Assembly: GCF_014843845.1 (NCBI RefSeq)
Contig: NZ_JHQS01000008.1
Location: 1-64,000, forward strand
Reading direction: 5' to 3'
Length of the DNA: 64,000 nucleotides
Source of the DNA: Mesorhizobium amorphae
GTDB taxonomy: Bacteria; Pseudomonadota; Alphaproteobacteria; Rhizobiales; Rhizobiaceae
In this document: piece after piece, positions 19,667-28,371 of the stretch
How the letters are laid out: each line of letters begins with the position of its first letter
How positions within the stretch are numbered: the stretch's first letter is position 1
Notes under the pieces: model-generated
The model's input: the letters and a program-made list of their open reading frames with translations, nothing else
Told to the model about the DNA's origin: nothing
Database searches by the model: none
Position numbers and translations under genes: made by a program

Positions 19667-20343
19667 GAGGCCACCGCACAGCGCGCTCGAGCGGACTGCC
19701 CCCGATGCGGTGGCAGCTATGGCCGCCGCTACAGCAGCTACGAGTCGTACCCGTCCCCGTCCCCGTCCTACTCCTCGTCGGGGAGCAGCGGGATCGGCCG
19801 GAGCAGCGGCGGCGGGTCCGGCAGCAGTGTAAGGCCGAGATGGTCGCGAGCCGGTTCGTCCGTGGCGTACACGCCTGCCGAGGTGCGGGCACTCACGCCG
19901 ATCCGCGAGACCGTTGAAAAGCGACCGCCCCTGCCTGACCGTCTAGATGTATTTCTTTGCCACGCGTGGGACGACCGGCAGGGAGCCGCCAAGCAACTGC
20001 ACGATCTGCTAGTGTCGCTAAGCGTTACAGTCTGGTTTAGCGAGAAGGACGTTATTCTGGGCTCTCCACTGCTGCGTGAAATTGACAAGGGACTAGCGAA
20101 GACGCGAGTCGAATCGTACTGGTGACCCCTGCGTTTTTGGACCGCATCCAAAGCGGGGGCATTGCCGACAAGGAGCTTTCGACGCTGTTGGCGCGCGATC
20201 TGCTCGTTCCCATCGTACATAACACGACCTACGAAGCTCTGCGCGATGTCAGTCCCATGCTCGCCTCGCGTAGCGGTCTGAGCACTGCGGAAAATCCGAT
20301 GGCAGACGTCGCGGCCAAGCTCGCCGAGCTGGTCGCCCCCTAG
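19667..20343 (+). pseudogene. TIR-domain protein gene, frameshifted and start-less
   Basis: Frame 19667-20110 encodes a CPRCGGSYGRRYSSY-like zinc-ribbon and Ser/Tyr/Pro-rich start, then TPAEVRALTPIRETVEKR, then a TIR domain (DVFLCHAWDDRQGAAKQL, VWFSEKDVILGSP, LLREIDKGLAKTRV). After codon GTC at 20108 the frame hits TGA, while the +1-shifted frame continues with IVLVTPAFLDR ... DLLVPIVHNTTYEALRDVSP to 20343. One inserted G near 20111 would restore the domain. No ATG precedes the CPRCGG segment in frame; only a GTG at 19862 could start the second half. Intact relatives are putative NAD-hydrolase or signalling TIR proteins. Confidence 0.82.
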
Positions 20344-20356
20344 GTTCGGCTGGAAG

Positions 20357-20782
20357 TCACAGCAGCGAGGGCTGTTCCGGCAGCTGGCGCTCCGCGCCAG
20401 GCAGTTTCGGATGCTGATGGCCGCAACCGTGGAGGCCGTACTCGGGAACCTGGAGACCGACCTGGTCGAAAAGCCAAGCACTGACATAGCCGCGGTGGCA
20501 GAAAACGCCATCCCGAGGCCGCTCCCAGCAGAGCAGCGCCGCCGGACGGCCGCCCGCAAGATCCTGGATCCTGCGGACGGTTTCAGGTGGATCGAGCTTG
20601 GCGAGCTGCTCTAGGTAGCGCTGGCGATACTCGTCGACGTCGACGCTCTTGAACCAGTCGCCTGGGGTGAGCTCGCGCAGCGTGGGGATCTCTCGAAGGC
20701 GATGCGGCGCCCAGCGCGTGATCGATATCAGCGCGAACTCCGGCGGCAGCTTGGTGAAAAAACTCGACGTGGCGATCTTCAT
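20357..20782 (-). CDS. DUF488-like hypothetical protein
   Basis: 141 residues from the ATG at 20782, which has GAGG about 8 bases before it; longer frames to 20983 are not supported. The sequence runs MKIATSSFFTKL, then WAPHRLREIPTLRELTP, then ALLCWERPRDGVFCHRGYVSAWL, which resembles the cysteine-containing C-terminal signature (LLCxE...CHR) of DUF488-type proteins. Function unknown. It is the last gene of a three-gene minus-strand operon. Confidence 0.65.
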   Translation of the reverse strand: MKIATSSFFTKLPPEFALISITRWAPHRLREIPTLRELTPGDWFKSVDVDEYRQRYLEQLAKLDPPETVRRIQDLAGGRPAALLCWERPRDGVFCHRGYVSAWLFDQVGLQVPEYGLHGCGHQHPKLPGAERQLPEQPSLL

Positions 20783-20862
20783 AGGCGCGCCTCGGTAGTG
20801 CCCGGCCGCCGTGGCAACCGAGCACCGCTCTCTCCGTGGTAGGGTAACATGGACGCCGCCGG

Positions 20863-21090
20863 TCAGCGCTTGAAACGCTGCGGAACGCGATCGGCTGGCA
20901 CCTGAGCCCGCCAGAGCGCGAACACGACCTGGTCCGCTTTCCGCCTGCCGGCCACCGCCTCGATGAACAGAGCTCCGGCACACATCTGGGCTATGGCGAG
21001 GCGCACCGCCTCGTCGCGGCTGGTGCGATTTTCAAGGTGGCTGAGCTCGGCCATCGCATCGACGATGGCGACTTCGTCCTGTTCACGCAT
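20863..21090 (-). CDS. Small hypothetical protein
   Basis: 75 residues from the ATG at 21090, which overlaps the end of the preceding small gene; AAGGAG lies upstream of the start inside that gene. The product has two predicted helices with ENRTSRDEAVRLAIAQMCAGALF in the centre and a basic tail. No family recognised. Overlap with its upstream neighbour and a good ribosome site support a real gene. Confidence 0.6.
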   Translation of the reverse strand: MREQDEVAIVDAMAELSHLENRTSRDEAVRLAIAQMCAGALFIEAVAGRRKADQVVFALWRAQVPADRVPQRFKR

Positions 21091-21250
21091 CGGCCTGCTC
21101 CTTGACCTTCTCCGCGGCACCGTCGGTCAGCACCGGCCGGCGTGGGGCGGGAATCGCCGGCTGGGTGCCTTGGTCGCGTTCGCCGCGCCCCAGGAACGCA
21201 GCGACGATCGGATCGCGTGCGATTTTCGAAAGACTGTTTTTTCTTTTCAC
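21083..21250 (-). CDS. Small hypothetical protein, first gene of operon
   Basis: 55 residues from a GTG at 21250 with GAGG eight bases upstream. It begins with a basic stretch (KRKNSLSKIARD) and ends DGAAEKVKEQADA. The stop overlaps the next start by 8 bases. The ribosome site and overlap argue for translation; no function can be given. Its promoter lies in the same intergenic region as the PadR operators. Confidence 0.5.
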   Translation of the reverse strand: MKRKNSLSKIARDPIVAAFLGRGERDQGTQPAIPAPRRPVLTDGAAEKVKEQADA

Positions 21251-21346
21251 GACGCTTACCTCATTTGTTGGCGTTACTTATCTCACCCAACAAGTTCAAT
21301 ATATGTCGCAATGTTCACTGATGAAATTGGTAAAAATGGTTATTTT

Positions 21347-21392
21347 GTCACCATTGTGGTTACATAATACTTTCTGTCACCAATGCGGTGAC
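21347..21392. promoter_or_regulatory. Tandem operator pair upstream of the PadR gene
   Basis: Two 17-base inverted repeats of the same 6-5-6 design: GTCACC-attgt-GGTTAC (21347-21363, one mismatch) and GTCACC-aatgc-GGTGAC (21376-21392, perfect), start to start 29 bases. They lie between the divergent small-gene operon and the PadR gene. PadR regulators commonly autoregulate through such sites, so this is a probable PadR operator. Confidence 0.65.
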
Positions 21393-21468
21393 GATGCCTG
21401 GCAGAGGCTTGACGTCCAGTCTTACAAACTGTAAAAGCCAGTCTTACGGACGCTTTGGAGCGATGCAA

Positions 21469-21771
21469 ATGAAAGACATGCCGCGAATCTCGCGCGTGGA
21501 ATTTGAAATTCTGAGCCTGCTGCGCGCAAAAGAGATGTACGGGCTGGAACTGGTCAAGGAGTCTTCGATGTTGAAGCGGGGCACCGTCTACGTAACGCTC
21601 GAGCGGATGACCGATAAGGGCTACGTCAACTCTCGGGAAGCCGAGCGCGCCCCGCATGAGAGCGGCCTGCCTCGACGGATCTACAATATCTCAGGCCTTG
21701 GGCAACGCGCGTTGGCTGCCGCACAGGCTGCGGCTGCTGCCTACAGTTCCTGGGAGGCCATCGCCCAATGA
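21469..21771 (+). CDS. PadR-family transcriptional regulator
   Basis: 100 residues from the ATG at 21469, eight bases after GGAG; earlier ATG/GTG starts (21388, 21463) are less well placed. The N-terminal winged helix is typical: ISRVEFEILSLLRAKEMYGLELVKE, then KRGTVYVTLERMTDKGYV, then RRIYNISGLGQRAL. PadR proteins are ligand- or stress-responsive repressors. Coupled by a 4-base overlap to a membrane protein, which it probably controls. Confidence 0.88.
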   Translation: MKDMPRISRVEFEILSLLRAKEMYGLELVKESSMLKRGTVYVTLERMTDKGYVNSREAERAPHESGLPRRIYNISGLGQRALAAAQAAAAAYSSWEAIAQ

Positions 21772-22340
21772 GAGCGCTTGCCTCCTTTTTTCGAGCAGTC
21801 GACCGCGGCAGTACGGTAGTCGAGAATTTCCTGGCAGGGCCGCCATCACGGCGGCCGACGAAGGCTGACCGCGTTGCTCGCCTGGGCCACATGCTCCCCA
21901 CTGGGAAACACGGGGCAGCAGTGTTCGTCCGGCAGTTGCTTATTCAGATTGACGACGTGAAGCATGGCCTGCCGCAAATTAAGTGGCGGTCGGTCCGGCT
22001 TTTGCTCTATGTCGGGTTCGGGCCCGTACTGCTCACCCATGATATTCTGAGTTTCTGCATCCGCCTCGGCCGAAGGACCAGACGAACCATCGTTTCCGCT
22101 CCCGCTTCTGGCGTCCTCGCGGTGATCAGGTTCCTAGTGCCCAAGAAGGCCTATGAGCGCATCTTCGCGCAGGCGGTCGAGGATTTTCGCGAGGAATATT
22201 ACCTCGAGCTCTCGGAGCGCAGAGTGTGGCGCGCGCGCTGGCTGCACGTTTGCCTGTACGTGACGCTGCTCGCAACGGCCGCTCTCTGGCTCGGAACGTC
22301 AGCAGCAAAAAAGGTGTTCGATCTCTCGAAGATCAGCTGA
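21768..22340 (+). CDS. Hypothetical membrane protein coupled to PadR
   Basis: 190 residues, ATG overlapping the PadR stop (ATGA). A hydrophobic stretch near residues 78-96 (LLLYVGFGPVLLTHDILSF) and a clearer C-terminal one (about 163-181, VCLYVTLLATAALWLG) suggest one or two membrane segments; the rest is basic and Arg-rich. PadR/membrane-protein pairs of this shape are common in rhizobia, with no established role that I know of. Confidence 0.7.
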   Translation: MRALASFFRAVDRGSTVVENFLAGPPSRRPTKADRVARLGHMLPTGKHGAAVFVRQLLIQIDDVKHGLPQIKWRSVRLLLYVGFGPVLLTHDILSFCIRLGRRTRRTIVSAPASGVLAVIRFLVPKKAYERIFAQAVEDFREEYYLELSERRVWRARWLHVCLYVTLLATAALWLGTSAAKKVFDLSKIS

Positions 22341-22657
22341 CGGGCAAGGCCGATGTGTCCCCGATCGTGTCCTAAATCGGCGCTCGGCCGGCGGACTGCT
22401 GCGCTGGCCCTTACAATCTAAGGTCCTGTTGCGCACGCGCCACAGAATGTCGACATATGTGCTTGGGTGTCGCTGTGTCACGGCGTTGCGCAGCATGTCG
22501 GCCGTTGAGGTTAGCTTGGCCACCGCCTGAGAGCAGACCGTGCCGGTGAACCACGCCGGAAGTCGCCGTTGCGCCAGATTCGGAAATGGACCACGCCGGT
22601 ACAATTGGCTAAGAACCATGCTGTCCGGCAGCGGATCACTCGTAGGAAGCCACCGAC
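22341..22657. other. Intergenic stretch, nothing recognised
   Basis: 317 bases between the membrane protein and the PhzF-like gene. No supported coding frame, hairpin terminator or repeat was found; the promoter of the PhzF-like gene is presumably here. Confidence 0.5.
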
Positions 22658-23500
22658 ATGATCAGTCGACGATTTGTTCAATGCGACGTATTCACGTCTG
22701 TACCTACTAAAGGAAATGGGCTCGCCGTCGTCATTGATGGGGAGGGCCTTTCAGATGAGGCAATGCAGGGCTTCGCCGCCTGGACGAATCTCGCTGAGAC
22801 AACTTTTCTTATGTCGCCGACCGCCACCGAAGCGGATTACAAGGTGCGCATCTTTACGCCTGCGCGGGAAATGCTCTTCGCTGGGCATCCGACGCTCGGA
22901 AGCTGCGCGGCATGGCTCCGTTCAGGCGGAAGACCGAAGATTCAAGGCGTGGTCAAGCAGGAATGCGGTGTTGGGATCGTCGACATCGACTTAAGCGGCC
23001 CCATTCCTGCTTTCGCTGCCCCCAAGACGACCGTCGTGCCTCTCCCGGATGATAAGCTCAAAGCAATTATGTCCGCCCTTGGCCTCACGCCCGACCGCAT
23101 ATTGCGCACAGCGCAACTATCCAATGGACCGGTCTGGCAGGTGATTGAACTTGCAACCGCCGCCGATGTATTGGCGGTGGATTCCGCGAAGATACGATAT
23201 CCCCAATTCCTTGGCGTCGGTTTAATCGGAGCGCACGCAGCCGGCTCCGAATGCGACTACGAGGTCCGCATGCTGGGAGCATCGAGCGGAATGAGCGAAG
23301 ACCCGATTACGGGTTCTTTGAATGCTGCTATCGCCAGATGGAAATATGGCTCCGGCGAATGGCAACGGCCTATCACAGTGGCACAAGGCACGTGCATTGG
23401 TCGCAGCGGGAGGGTGTCGATCCGTTATGACAGCGCAGCAGAAACCGTTTGGATCGGCGGTCAGACTTGCTTCCTGATTGAAGGTACACTCAGCTTGTAG
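22658..23500 (+). CDS. PhzF-family isomerase/epimerase-like protein
   Basis: 280 residues; ATG at 22658 follows AGGAAG by 8 bases. It has the DapF-like fold signatures of the family: FVQCDVFTSVPTKGNGLAVV at the start, NLAETTFL with the conserved glutamate (about residue 47), FAGHPTLGSCAAWL, and EDPITGSLNAAIARW in the second half. Family members act in phenazine synthesis or as isomerases of unknown substrate. Stand-alone here, with no phenazine genes nearby, so the substrate is unknown. Confidence 0.88.
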   Translation: MISRRFVQCDVFTSVPTKGNGLAVVIDGEGLSDEAMQGFAAWTNLAETTFLMSPTATEADYKVRIFTPAREMLFAGHPTLGSCAAWLRSGGRPKIQGVVKQECGVGIVDIDLSGPIPAFAAPKTTVVPLPDDKLKAIMSALGLTPDRILRTAQLSNGPVWQVIELATAADVLAVDSAKIRYPQFLGVGLIGAHAAGSECDYEVRMLGASSGMSEDPITGSLNAAIARWKYGSGEWQRPITVAQGTCIGRSGRVSIRYDSAAETVWIGGQTCFLIEGTLSL

Positions 23501-23643
23501 TGAGCCCTTCTGAGGGGCTGACGGACCCTGCGCCATGACAGGCCGATGACCGTTGTGGGTCAGGTCACGACGATGCCCAGCCGGCCTGAATGTCGCCCGT
23601 TCCGCCGGGGAACGGGTTAGAGCATCCCGAACACTCCGAACAC

Positions 23644-23886
23644 TCACGCGCGCGCGAGAGGGCCAGCATCTCGGACAACTCGGACACTCACGCGGGCGCG
23701 CGAGCCACGCACTCGATGCGAAAGATCTACGATGTGGTGCCAGCGGGGGCCGCATCTCCAGCCGACAGTTTCTATGGGGAGCGGGGCGGCAGTGGGCCTT
23801 GCCATCGGCATGGCCTGCGAGCCGGCGGCGGACAGCATCAAAGTGCCGGCCGCCAATGCGAGGGGCAGGATGTGTTTGGTGAGCAT
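23644..23886 (-). CDS. Small secreted hypothetical protein
   Basis: 80 residues from the ATG at 23886 (GGAG nine bases upstream). A clear signal peptide, KHILPLALAAGTLMLSAAG, ends near SQAMP, followed by VGWRCGPRWHH, which resembles the GW-CGPGWH motif of small exported rhizobial proteins. The C-terminal part is Arg/Val-rich and is encoded by an imperfect CG-rich repeat (23641-23704), so the 3' end may be altered from the ancestral gene. Confidence 0.5.
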   Translation of the reverse strand: MLTKHILPLALAAGTLMLSAAGSQAMPMARPTAAPLPIETVGWRCGPRWHHIVDLSHRVRGSRARVSVRVVRDAGPLARA

Positions 23887-24040
23887 GACTGTGGTCTCCA
23901 TGGGTCACCCCCACGACGAAAATACCATCGGACGGGCTGAATGCCGGGTGAACGAGACAATCACATATTCGTCATTTCGGCCGCCGCTCTCGCAGGCCAA
24001 GACAGGATTAGCTGCAATGCCTGCGCCTTCGCGAGGTCCC

Positions 24041-24069
24041 AAAAACCCCGGCCACGCGCCGGGGTTTTT
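24041..24069. terminator. Bidirectional rho-independent terminator
   Basis: AAAAACCCCGGC and GCCGGGGTTTTT form a 12-base perfect stem with a 5-base loop; A and T tracts on either side make it work in both directions. It separates the GYD-domain gene (minus strand) from the upstream accessory region. Confidence 0.85.
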
Positions 24070-24150
24070 GCTTGAGGGAAAACAGACAAGCCTGCCGCAT
24101 TCGGCTCAGCGGCCGGCTTCAATCGTCTGCGCAGGGCAGCACAGTGGCGG

Positions 24151-24444
24151 TCAGGCCATCTTTGCCAGGATCTTGGCCATATCTGCCGTGTCGAAAGCCC
24201 TCAATGTCTGGGTTCTGATGTTACCCATCGATGCGATCGATAAGGCCAGGGCGGTCGCGGCAATCTCGTCGTCGGCTTCTGCAATCGCCACGACGTCATA
24301 CTGACCAAGCGTCCACAACAGCGTGTGAACCTTGACGCCGCTCTTGCTGGCCATCGCCTTGAAAGCCTCGGCACGCTTCTGCGTGTCCTTGATGCTCTTG
24401 ATACCTTGATCTGTGAAATTCGACAGCAATACGTAGTAAGCCAT
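24151..24444 (-). CDS. GYD-domain protein
   Basis: 97 residues from the ATG at 24444, five bases after GGAGG. The sequence YYVLLSNFTDQGIKSIKDTQ, then LLWTLGQYDVVAIAEADDE and ALSIASMGNIRTQTLRAF match the small alpha-beta GYD family (dimeric ferredoxin-like fold). Function is unknown. The gene is monocistronic, ending 80 bases before the bidirectional terminator. Confidence 0.88.
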   Translation of the reverse strand: MAYYVLLSNFTDQGIKSIKDTQKRAEAFKAMASKSGVKVHTLLWTLGQYDVVAIAEADDEIAATALALSIASMGNIRTQTLRAFDTADMAKILAKMA

Positions 24445-24607
24445 TGGTTCCTCCCACAATTGAGGAGCGTACGGGCGCTCACGGCGCGTCCGCCGTCTCC
24501 CAGAAATACGATAGCACGAGCCGGGCGGGCGAACCACAAGCGGCACGGAAGGTGCGGCCGCGGCAGCCGCTATCTCACCGATCGGCTTGAGGCAGCAGGA
24601 TCCGTTG

Positions 24608-26179
24608 CTACAAGGACGCCACGGTCTTCAGCGCGCCGTCGAGCATGTCGCCCTTCTCATCCTTCAGCGCCGCTTCGCGCAGGCGGCGGATCCAGTCGGC
24701 GGCGTCGGGGCGGCCCTTGACCAGATCCAGTGCCGACAGCACGCGGTCGAACTTAGACTGGGCACGGGCGTGGGTGTCGCTGTAGCCCTTGATCAGCCGG
24801 CGGCAGTTGAGGATTTCGACGGCCAGCGCATAGTCTTCGCGGACATGGCCAAGCGCCAATTCGTACCAGCGCTCGAGGTGCGCGACCTCTACCTTGTGGC
24901 GCAGCAGGCTGCGGCGCCAGCGGCGCAGGCCGCCGATGAACCAGAGCGCGGCAAAGCCGGCGAAACTGTCGGTGCGGATATGGCGGCCGCGATTGATGCG
25001 GCGGTCGAGGAAGGCGGCGAGTTTTGGCCGGCTTTCGATATAGCTGCCCAGCCCCGCCGGCAGCGTACCGCAGAATTCCTCGATGCGCGGGTGGAAATAT
25101 TCTGTCACCTGCAGGACCGTTCCGTCCTTGACGCCGACCTCGCGACGCACCCGCTTGTCGCGGGTCGAGCGGGTCTTGAGGTCGGCGACGCGGATCATGT
25201 CGTCGTAGCACATGGCATTGGCGAGATGCTTGGCGGCGGCGACCGACAGCGCGTAGGCATGTCCGGCATCGTCCAATGCGAGCGCCCGGCCGAGCCGGTC
25301 GAGATATTCGCCGCCATAGGCGATATCTTGGTAGTCGACGACTTTCTTCAGGCCGCGCAGCGCCATGTCACGAACAGGAGCCGGCAAAGCATCGATGCGA
25401 GCTGCCAGCTGCTGCCAGCCCTGCAGGAGGCTTTCCGGCCCGCTCACTTTCGCCGCGCCTGGACCGGTTTCCGAGGCCGGCGGCGTCTCGGTCGTTCCGC
25501 TTGCGGGTGCAGCGCCCGCGATACCGCGCGCGCGATCATAGGCAGCGCCGAAGGCGGCGAGGCTGGCCTTGACGCCCCGGCCACCCGCCCCGATCGCCTG
25601 CTCGTAGGTTTCGCGGGTGAACGGGAGCGCATCGGAACCAGCCAGCGCGCCGAGCAGGCTGGCCGAAATCATCGTGCCGTTATCGGCGGCGATCTTTTCC
25701 ATGTCGAAGGCGATGAAGCGCCTGGCGGCGGCTTCGGCGGTCGCGTGCACCTTGGCGGACGAGGCGCGACCATCGCCCGGTTCGATCTTTTCCGAAACGG
25801 CGGCGATGCGGTGCGAGGACGTGATCAGCGTCGTGCGCTCGGGCGTGACGAAACCTCTGATGATGGCGCGTCCGGCTTCCATCAGTTCGGCGGCGATCAG
25901 GATATCGACGTCGCCCTGTGACGGCGACAGCGCGAAGACCGGCAGGCGGCCAGTGTCACGGGCCATTTCGACATAGTAGATGGTGGCGCCGGTGCGCTGG
26001 GCGACGCCGGCGACCGAGGTCGACTGGGCGACGTAGCCATTGCGCTCGGCGACGTCGGTGATCCAGTCGGCCAGCACGCCCCCGCCCTGGCCGCCGACGG
26101 CGAGCACCGCGAGCTTGATGACGCGCTGATCTTCGGCGGCACCCGCCTTCGGGTGCAATGCGGCCTTGTGGTCAAGCAT
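24608..26179 (-). CDS. iorB: Indolepyruvate:ferredoxin oxidoreductase subunit beta with C-terminal extension
   Basis: Gamma-type subunit of 2-oxoacid:ferredoxin oxidoreductases, forming acyl-CoA and CO2 with IorA. Residues about 20-200 carry the family domain (AVGGQGGGVLADW, QRTGATIYYVEM). The protein is 523 residues, whereas minimal IorB proteins are about 200; residues about 250-523 form a separate helical domain of the type appended to many proteobacterial IorB proteins. The start overlaps the iorA end by 8 bases. Last gene of the minus-strand operon beginning at 31375. Confidence 0.9.
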   Translation of the reverse strand: MLDHKAALHPKAGAAEDQRVIKLAVLAVGGQGGGVLADWITDVAERNGYVAQSTSVAGVAQRTGATIYYVEMARDTGRLPVFALSPSQGDVDILIAAELMEAGRAIIRGFVTPERTTLITSSHRIAAVSEKIEPGDGRASSAKVHATAEAAARRFIAFDMEKIAADNGTMISASLLGALAGSDALPFTRETYEQAIGAGGRGVKASLAAFGAAYDRARGIAGAAPASGTTETPPASETGPGAAKVSGPESLLQGWQQLAARIDALPAPVRDMALRGLKKVVDYQDIAYGGEYLDRLGRALALDDAGHAYALSVAAAKHLANAMCYDDMIRVADLKTRSTRDKRVRREVGVKDGTVLQVTEYFHPRIEEFCGTLPAGLGSYIESRPKLAAFLDRRINRGRHIRTDSFAGFAALWFIGGLRRWRRSLLRHKVEVAHLERWYELALGHVREDYALAVEILNCRRLIKGYSDTHARAQSKFDRVLSALDLVKGRPDAADWIRRLREAALKDEKGDMLDGALKTVASL

Positions 26180-28325
26180 CGGCGAAGGTCAGGCGCCGGC
26201 TTTCGCGACGCCGCTGCATAAGGCTGATCGCCGCGCGGCGCGCGCTTTCGAGGAATCGATCCCAGCGGCTCGGATTGTGCACGACGTCGGCGCGGTAGAA
26301 GGACGGGCAGAGCACGGCAGCATCAGCCACTTCGCCGCAATTGCCGCAGCCGACGCAGTTCTGGTCGATATGTGCGACCGGATCATCGCGCAGCGGATCA
26401 TCGAGCGACTTCACCGACAGTGACGGGCAACCGGACAGCCGCATGCAGGCGTGATCGCCGGTGCAGATATCCTCGTCGACGCCGAATTTCGGTTTTACGA
26501 CCCGCTCGCCGCCCTTGATTGCCTTGTCGACCAGCGGCTTTTCGCGGCGCTGGCGGTTGAGCATACATTCCGACGAGGCGACGATGACCTTCGGCCCCCT
26601 CTCCTCCGTTGTCAGCGCCTCGCGCAGTGCCTCCTGCATCTTGCCGACATCGTAGGTGCGGTCGATATGGCGCAGCCATTTGACGCCCATGCCCTTCACC
26701 GCCTCGGTGATCGGATGCTTGGTCGATTTCGTCCGGTTGCCGGCGCGCGAGGACAGAATGTCCTGCCCGCCGGTGGCAGCAGAGTAAAAATTGTCGACGA
26801 TGACGATGACGCCGTCATTCTTGTTGAAGACCGCATTGCCAATCGACGAGGTCAGGCCGTTGTGCCAGAAGCCGCCGTCGCCAACGAAGGAGATCGAGCG
26901 GCGTTTGGCGTCGGGCGAATTGAAGGCCGAAGCCGAGGCCGGCCCCAGCCCGTAGCCCATGGTGGTCGCGCCAAGTTCAAAGGGCGGCATGATCGAGAAC
27001 AGATGGCAGCCGATGTCGGAGGCGATGTGATGCTTGCCAAGCTCCTGCTCGACCAATTTTGTCGCGGCGAAGATCGGCCGCTCCGGGCAGCCGATGCAAA
27101 AACCGGGCGGTCGTCCTGGAACGACATTGATGAGGTCGGCGGTGTCGACGCCCTCGCCTGATTTGTTCGGTGCGCGCACCTCGCCGGGCAAAAGATGTGG
27201 CGCCTCGGCGCGCAGGAAGGAGCCGATGCCGTCGAGCATGACCTGGCCGGTATATTCGCCGGCCATCGGCAGATGTTCCTTGCCGACCAGCCTGGTGCCG
27301 CGCCCCGCCTTGTGCAGCATGGCGGCAAAGGCTTGCTCGATGTAGTTGGGCTGGCCTTCCTCGACGACCAGCACCGCCTGCTTGCCCTCGCAGAAGGACA
27401 GGAACTCGTCGTCGACCAGCGGATAGACCGCATTGAGCACATAGAGCGGCACGTCGGTGTCGCCATAGGTGTCGGCGAGGCCGAGGCGCTGCAGTGCACG
27501 GATCACCGCATTGTACATGCCACCCTGCATGACGATGCCGACCGAGCCGTGGTCCGATCCAAAAATCTCGTTGATCTTGTTCTTGCGGATGAAATCCACC
27601 GCCGCCGGCCAGCGTTTTTGCACCTTCTCCTTCTCGTGCAGGAAGGAAGCAGGCGGCAGCACGATGCGGCCAGTGTCGCGGCGCGGCGCGTCGAGCGCAT
27701 CGGCCACCGACATTGGCGGCCGCTTGTTGTCCTTGGCGATGAAATGGCCGTGCACGTGGCAGCAGCGGATGCGCACCTGCAGCATGACCGGCGTGTTGGA
27801 CGCTTCCGACAGCTCAAATCCGTCCTCCACCGCCTTGACGATCGACGGCAAATTGGGGCGCGGGTCGAGCAGCCAGACCTGGCTCTTCATGGCGAAGGCG
27901 TGGCTGCGCTCCTGCATGATCGAGGAGCCCTCGCCATAGTCCTCGCCGACAATGATCAGCGCGCCGCCGGTGACGCCGCCGGATGCCAGGTTGGCCAGCG
28001 CGTCGGAGGCGACATTGGTGCCGACCGTCGACTTGAAGGTGGCGGCGCCGCGGATCGGATAATGCACCGAGGCCGCCAGCATGGCGGTGGCGGTGGCTTC
28101 CGAGGCGCTCGCCTCGAAATGCACGCCAAGCTCGCCCAGAATGTCCTGCGCGTCGGCCAGAACGTCCATCAGATGGCTGATCGGCGCGCCCTGGTAGCCG
28201 CCGACATAGCCGACGCCGCATTGCAGCAGCGCCTTGGTGATGGCGAGGATGCCTTCGCCGGCAAACTCCTCGCCGGCACCGAGCCTCAGCTTTTCGACTT
28301 CCTTGGCAAAAGACCGTTCGGCCAT
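26172..28325 (-). CDS. iorA: Indolepyruvate:ferredoxin oxidoreductase subunit alpha
   Basis: Thiamine-diphosphate enzyme oxidatively decarboxylating aryl 2-oxoacids to acyl-CoA, with ferredoxin as acceptor. In 717 residues: an N-terminal pyrimidine-binding domain (GYQGAPISHL), GDGGFWHNGL as the TPP motif in the second half, and a C-terminal ferredoxin-like region with CTGDHACMRLSGCP and CVGCGNCGEVADAAVLCP. ATG at 28325 has AAGGAG upstream. Context (isatin-hydrolase-like and anthraniloyl-CoA monooxygenase-like genes) suggests the substrate might be isatinate rather than indolepyruvate; that is inference. Confidence 0.92.
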   Translation of the reverse strand: MAERSFAKEVEKLRLGAGEEFAGEGILAITKALLQCGVGYVGGYQGAPISHLMDVLADAQDILGELGVHFEASASEATATAMLAASVHYPIRGAATFKSTVGTNVASDALANLASGGVTGGALIIVGEDYGEGSSIMQERSHAFAMKSQVWLLDPRPNLPSIVKAVEDGFELSEASNTPVMLQVRIRCCHVHGHFIAKDNKRPPMSVADALDAPRRDTGRIVLPPASFLHEKEKVQKRWPAAVDFIRKNKINEIFGSDHGSVGIVMQGGMYNAVIRALQRLGLADTYGDTDVPLYVLNAVYPLVDDEFLSFCEGKQAVLVVEEGQPNYIEQAFAAMLHKAGRGTRLVGKEHLPMAGEYTGQVMLDGIGSFLRAEAPHLLPGEVRAPNKSGEGVDTADLINVVPGRPPGFCIGCPERPIFAATKLVEQELGKHHIASDIGCHLFSIMPPFELGATTMGYGLGPASASAFNSPDAKRRSISFVGDGGFWHNGLTSSIGNAVFNKNDGVIVIVDNFYSAATGGQDILSSRAGNRTKSTKHPITEAVKGMGVKWLRHIDRTYDVGKMQEALREALTTEERGPKVIVASSECMLNRQRREKPLVDKAIKGGERVVKPKFGVDEDICTGDHACMRLSGCPSLSVKSLDDPLRDDPVAHIDQNCVGCGNCGEVADAAVLCPSFYRADVVHNPSRWDRFLESARRAAISLMQRRRESRRLTFADA

Positions 28326-28371
28326 TTCTTCTACTCCTTCCGTTACCGCCCGGCGCTGGCGGCGCGTAGGT

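Noticed and set aside
23628..23704. CRISPR-like or tandem repeat with CGGACACTCACGCG units
   Set aside because: Only two imperfect copies, no spacers, and no cas genes; it overlaps a small secreted-protein gene.
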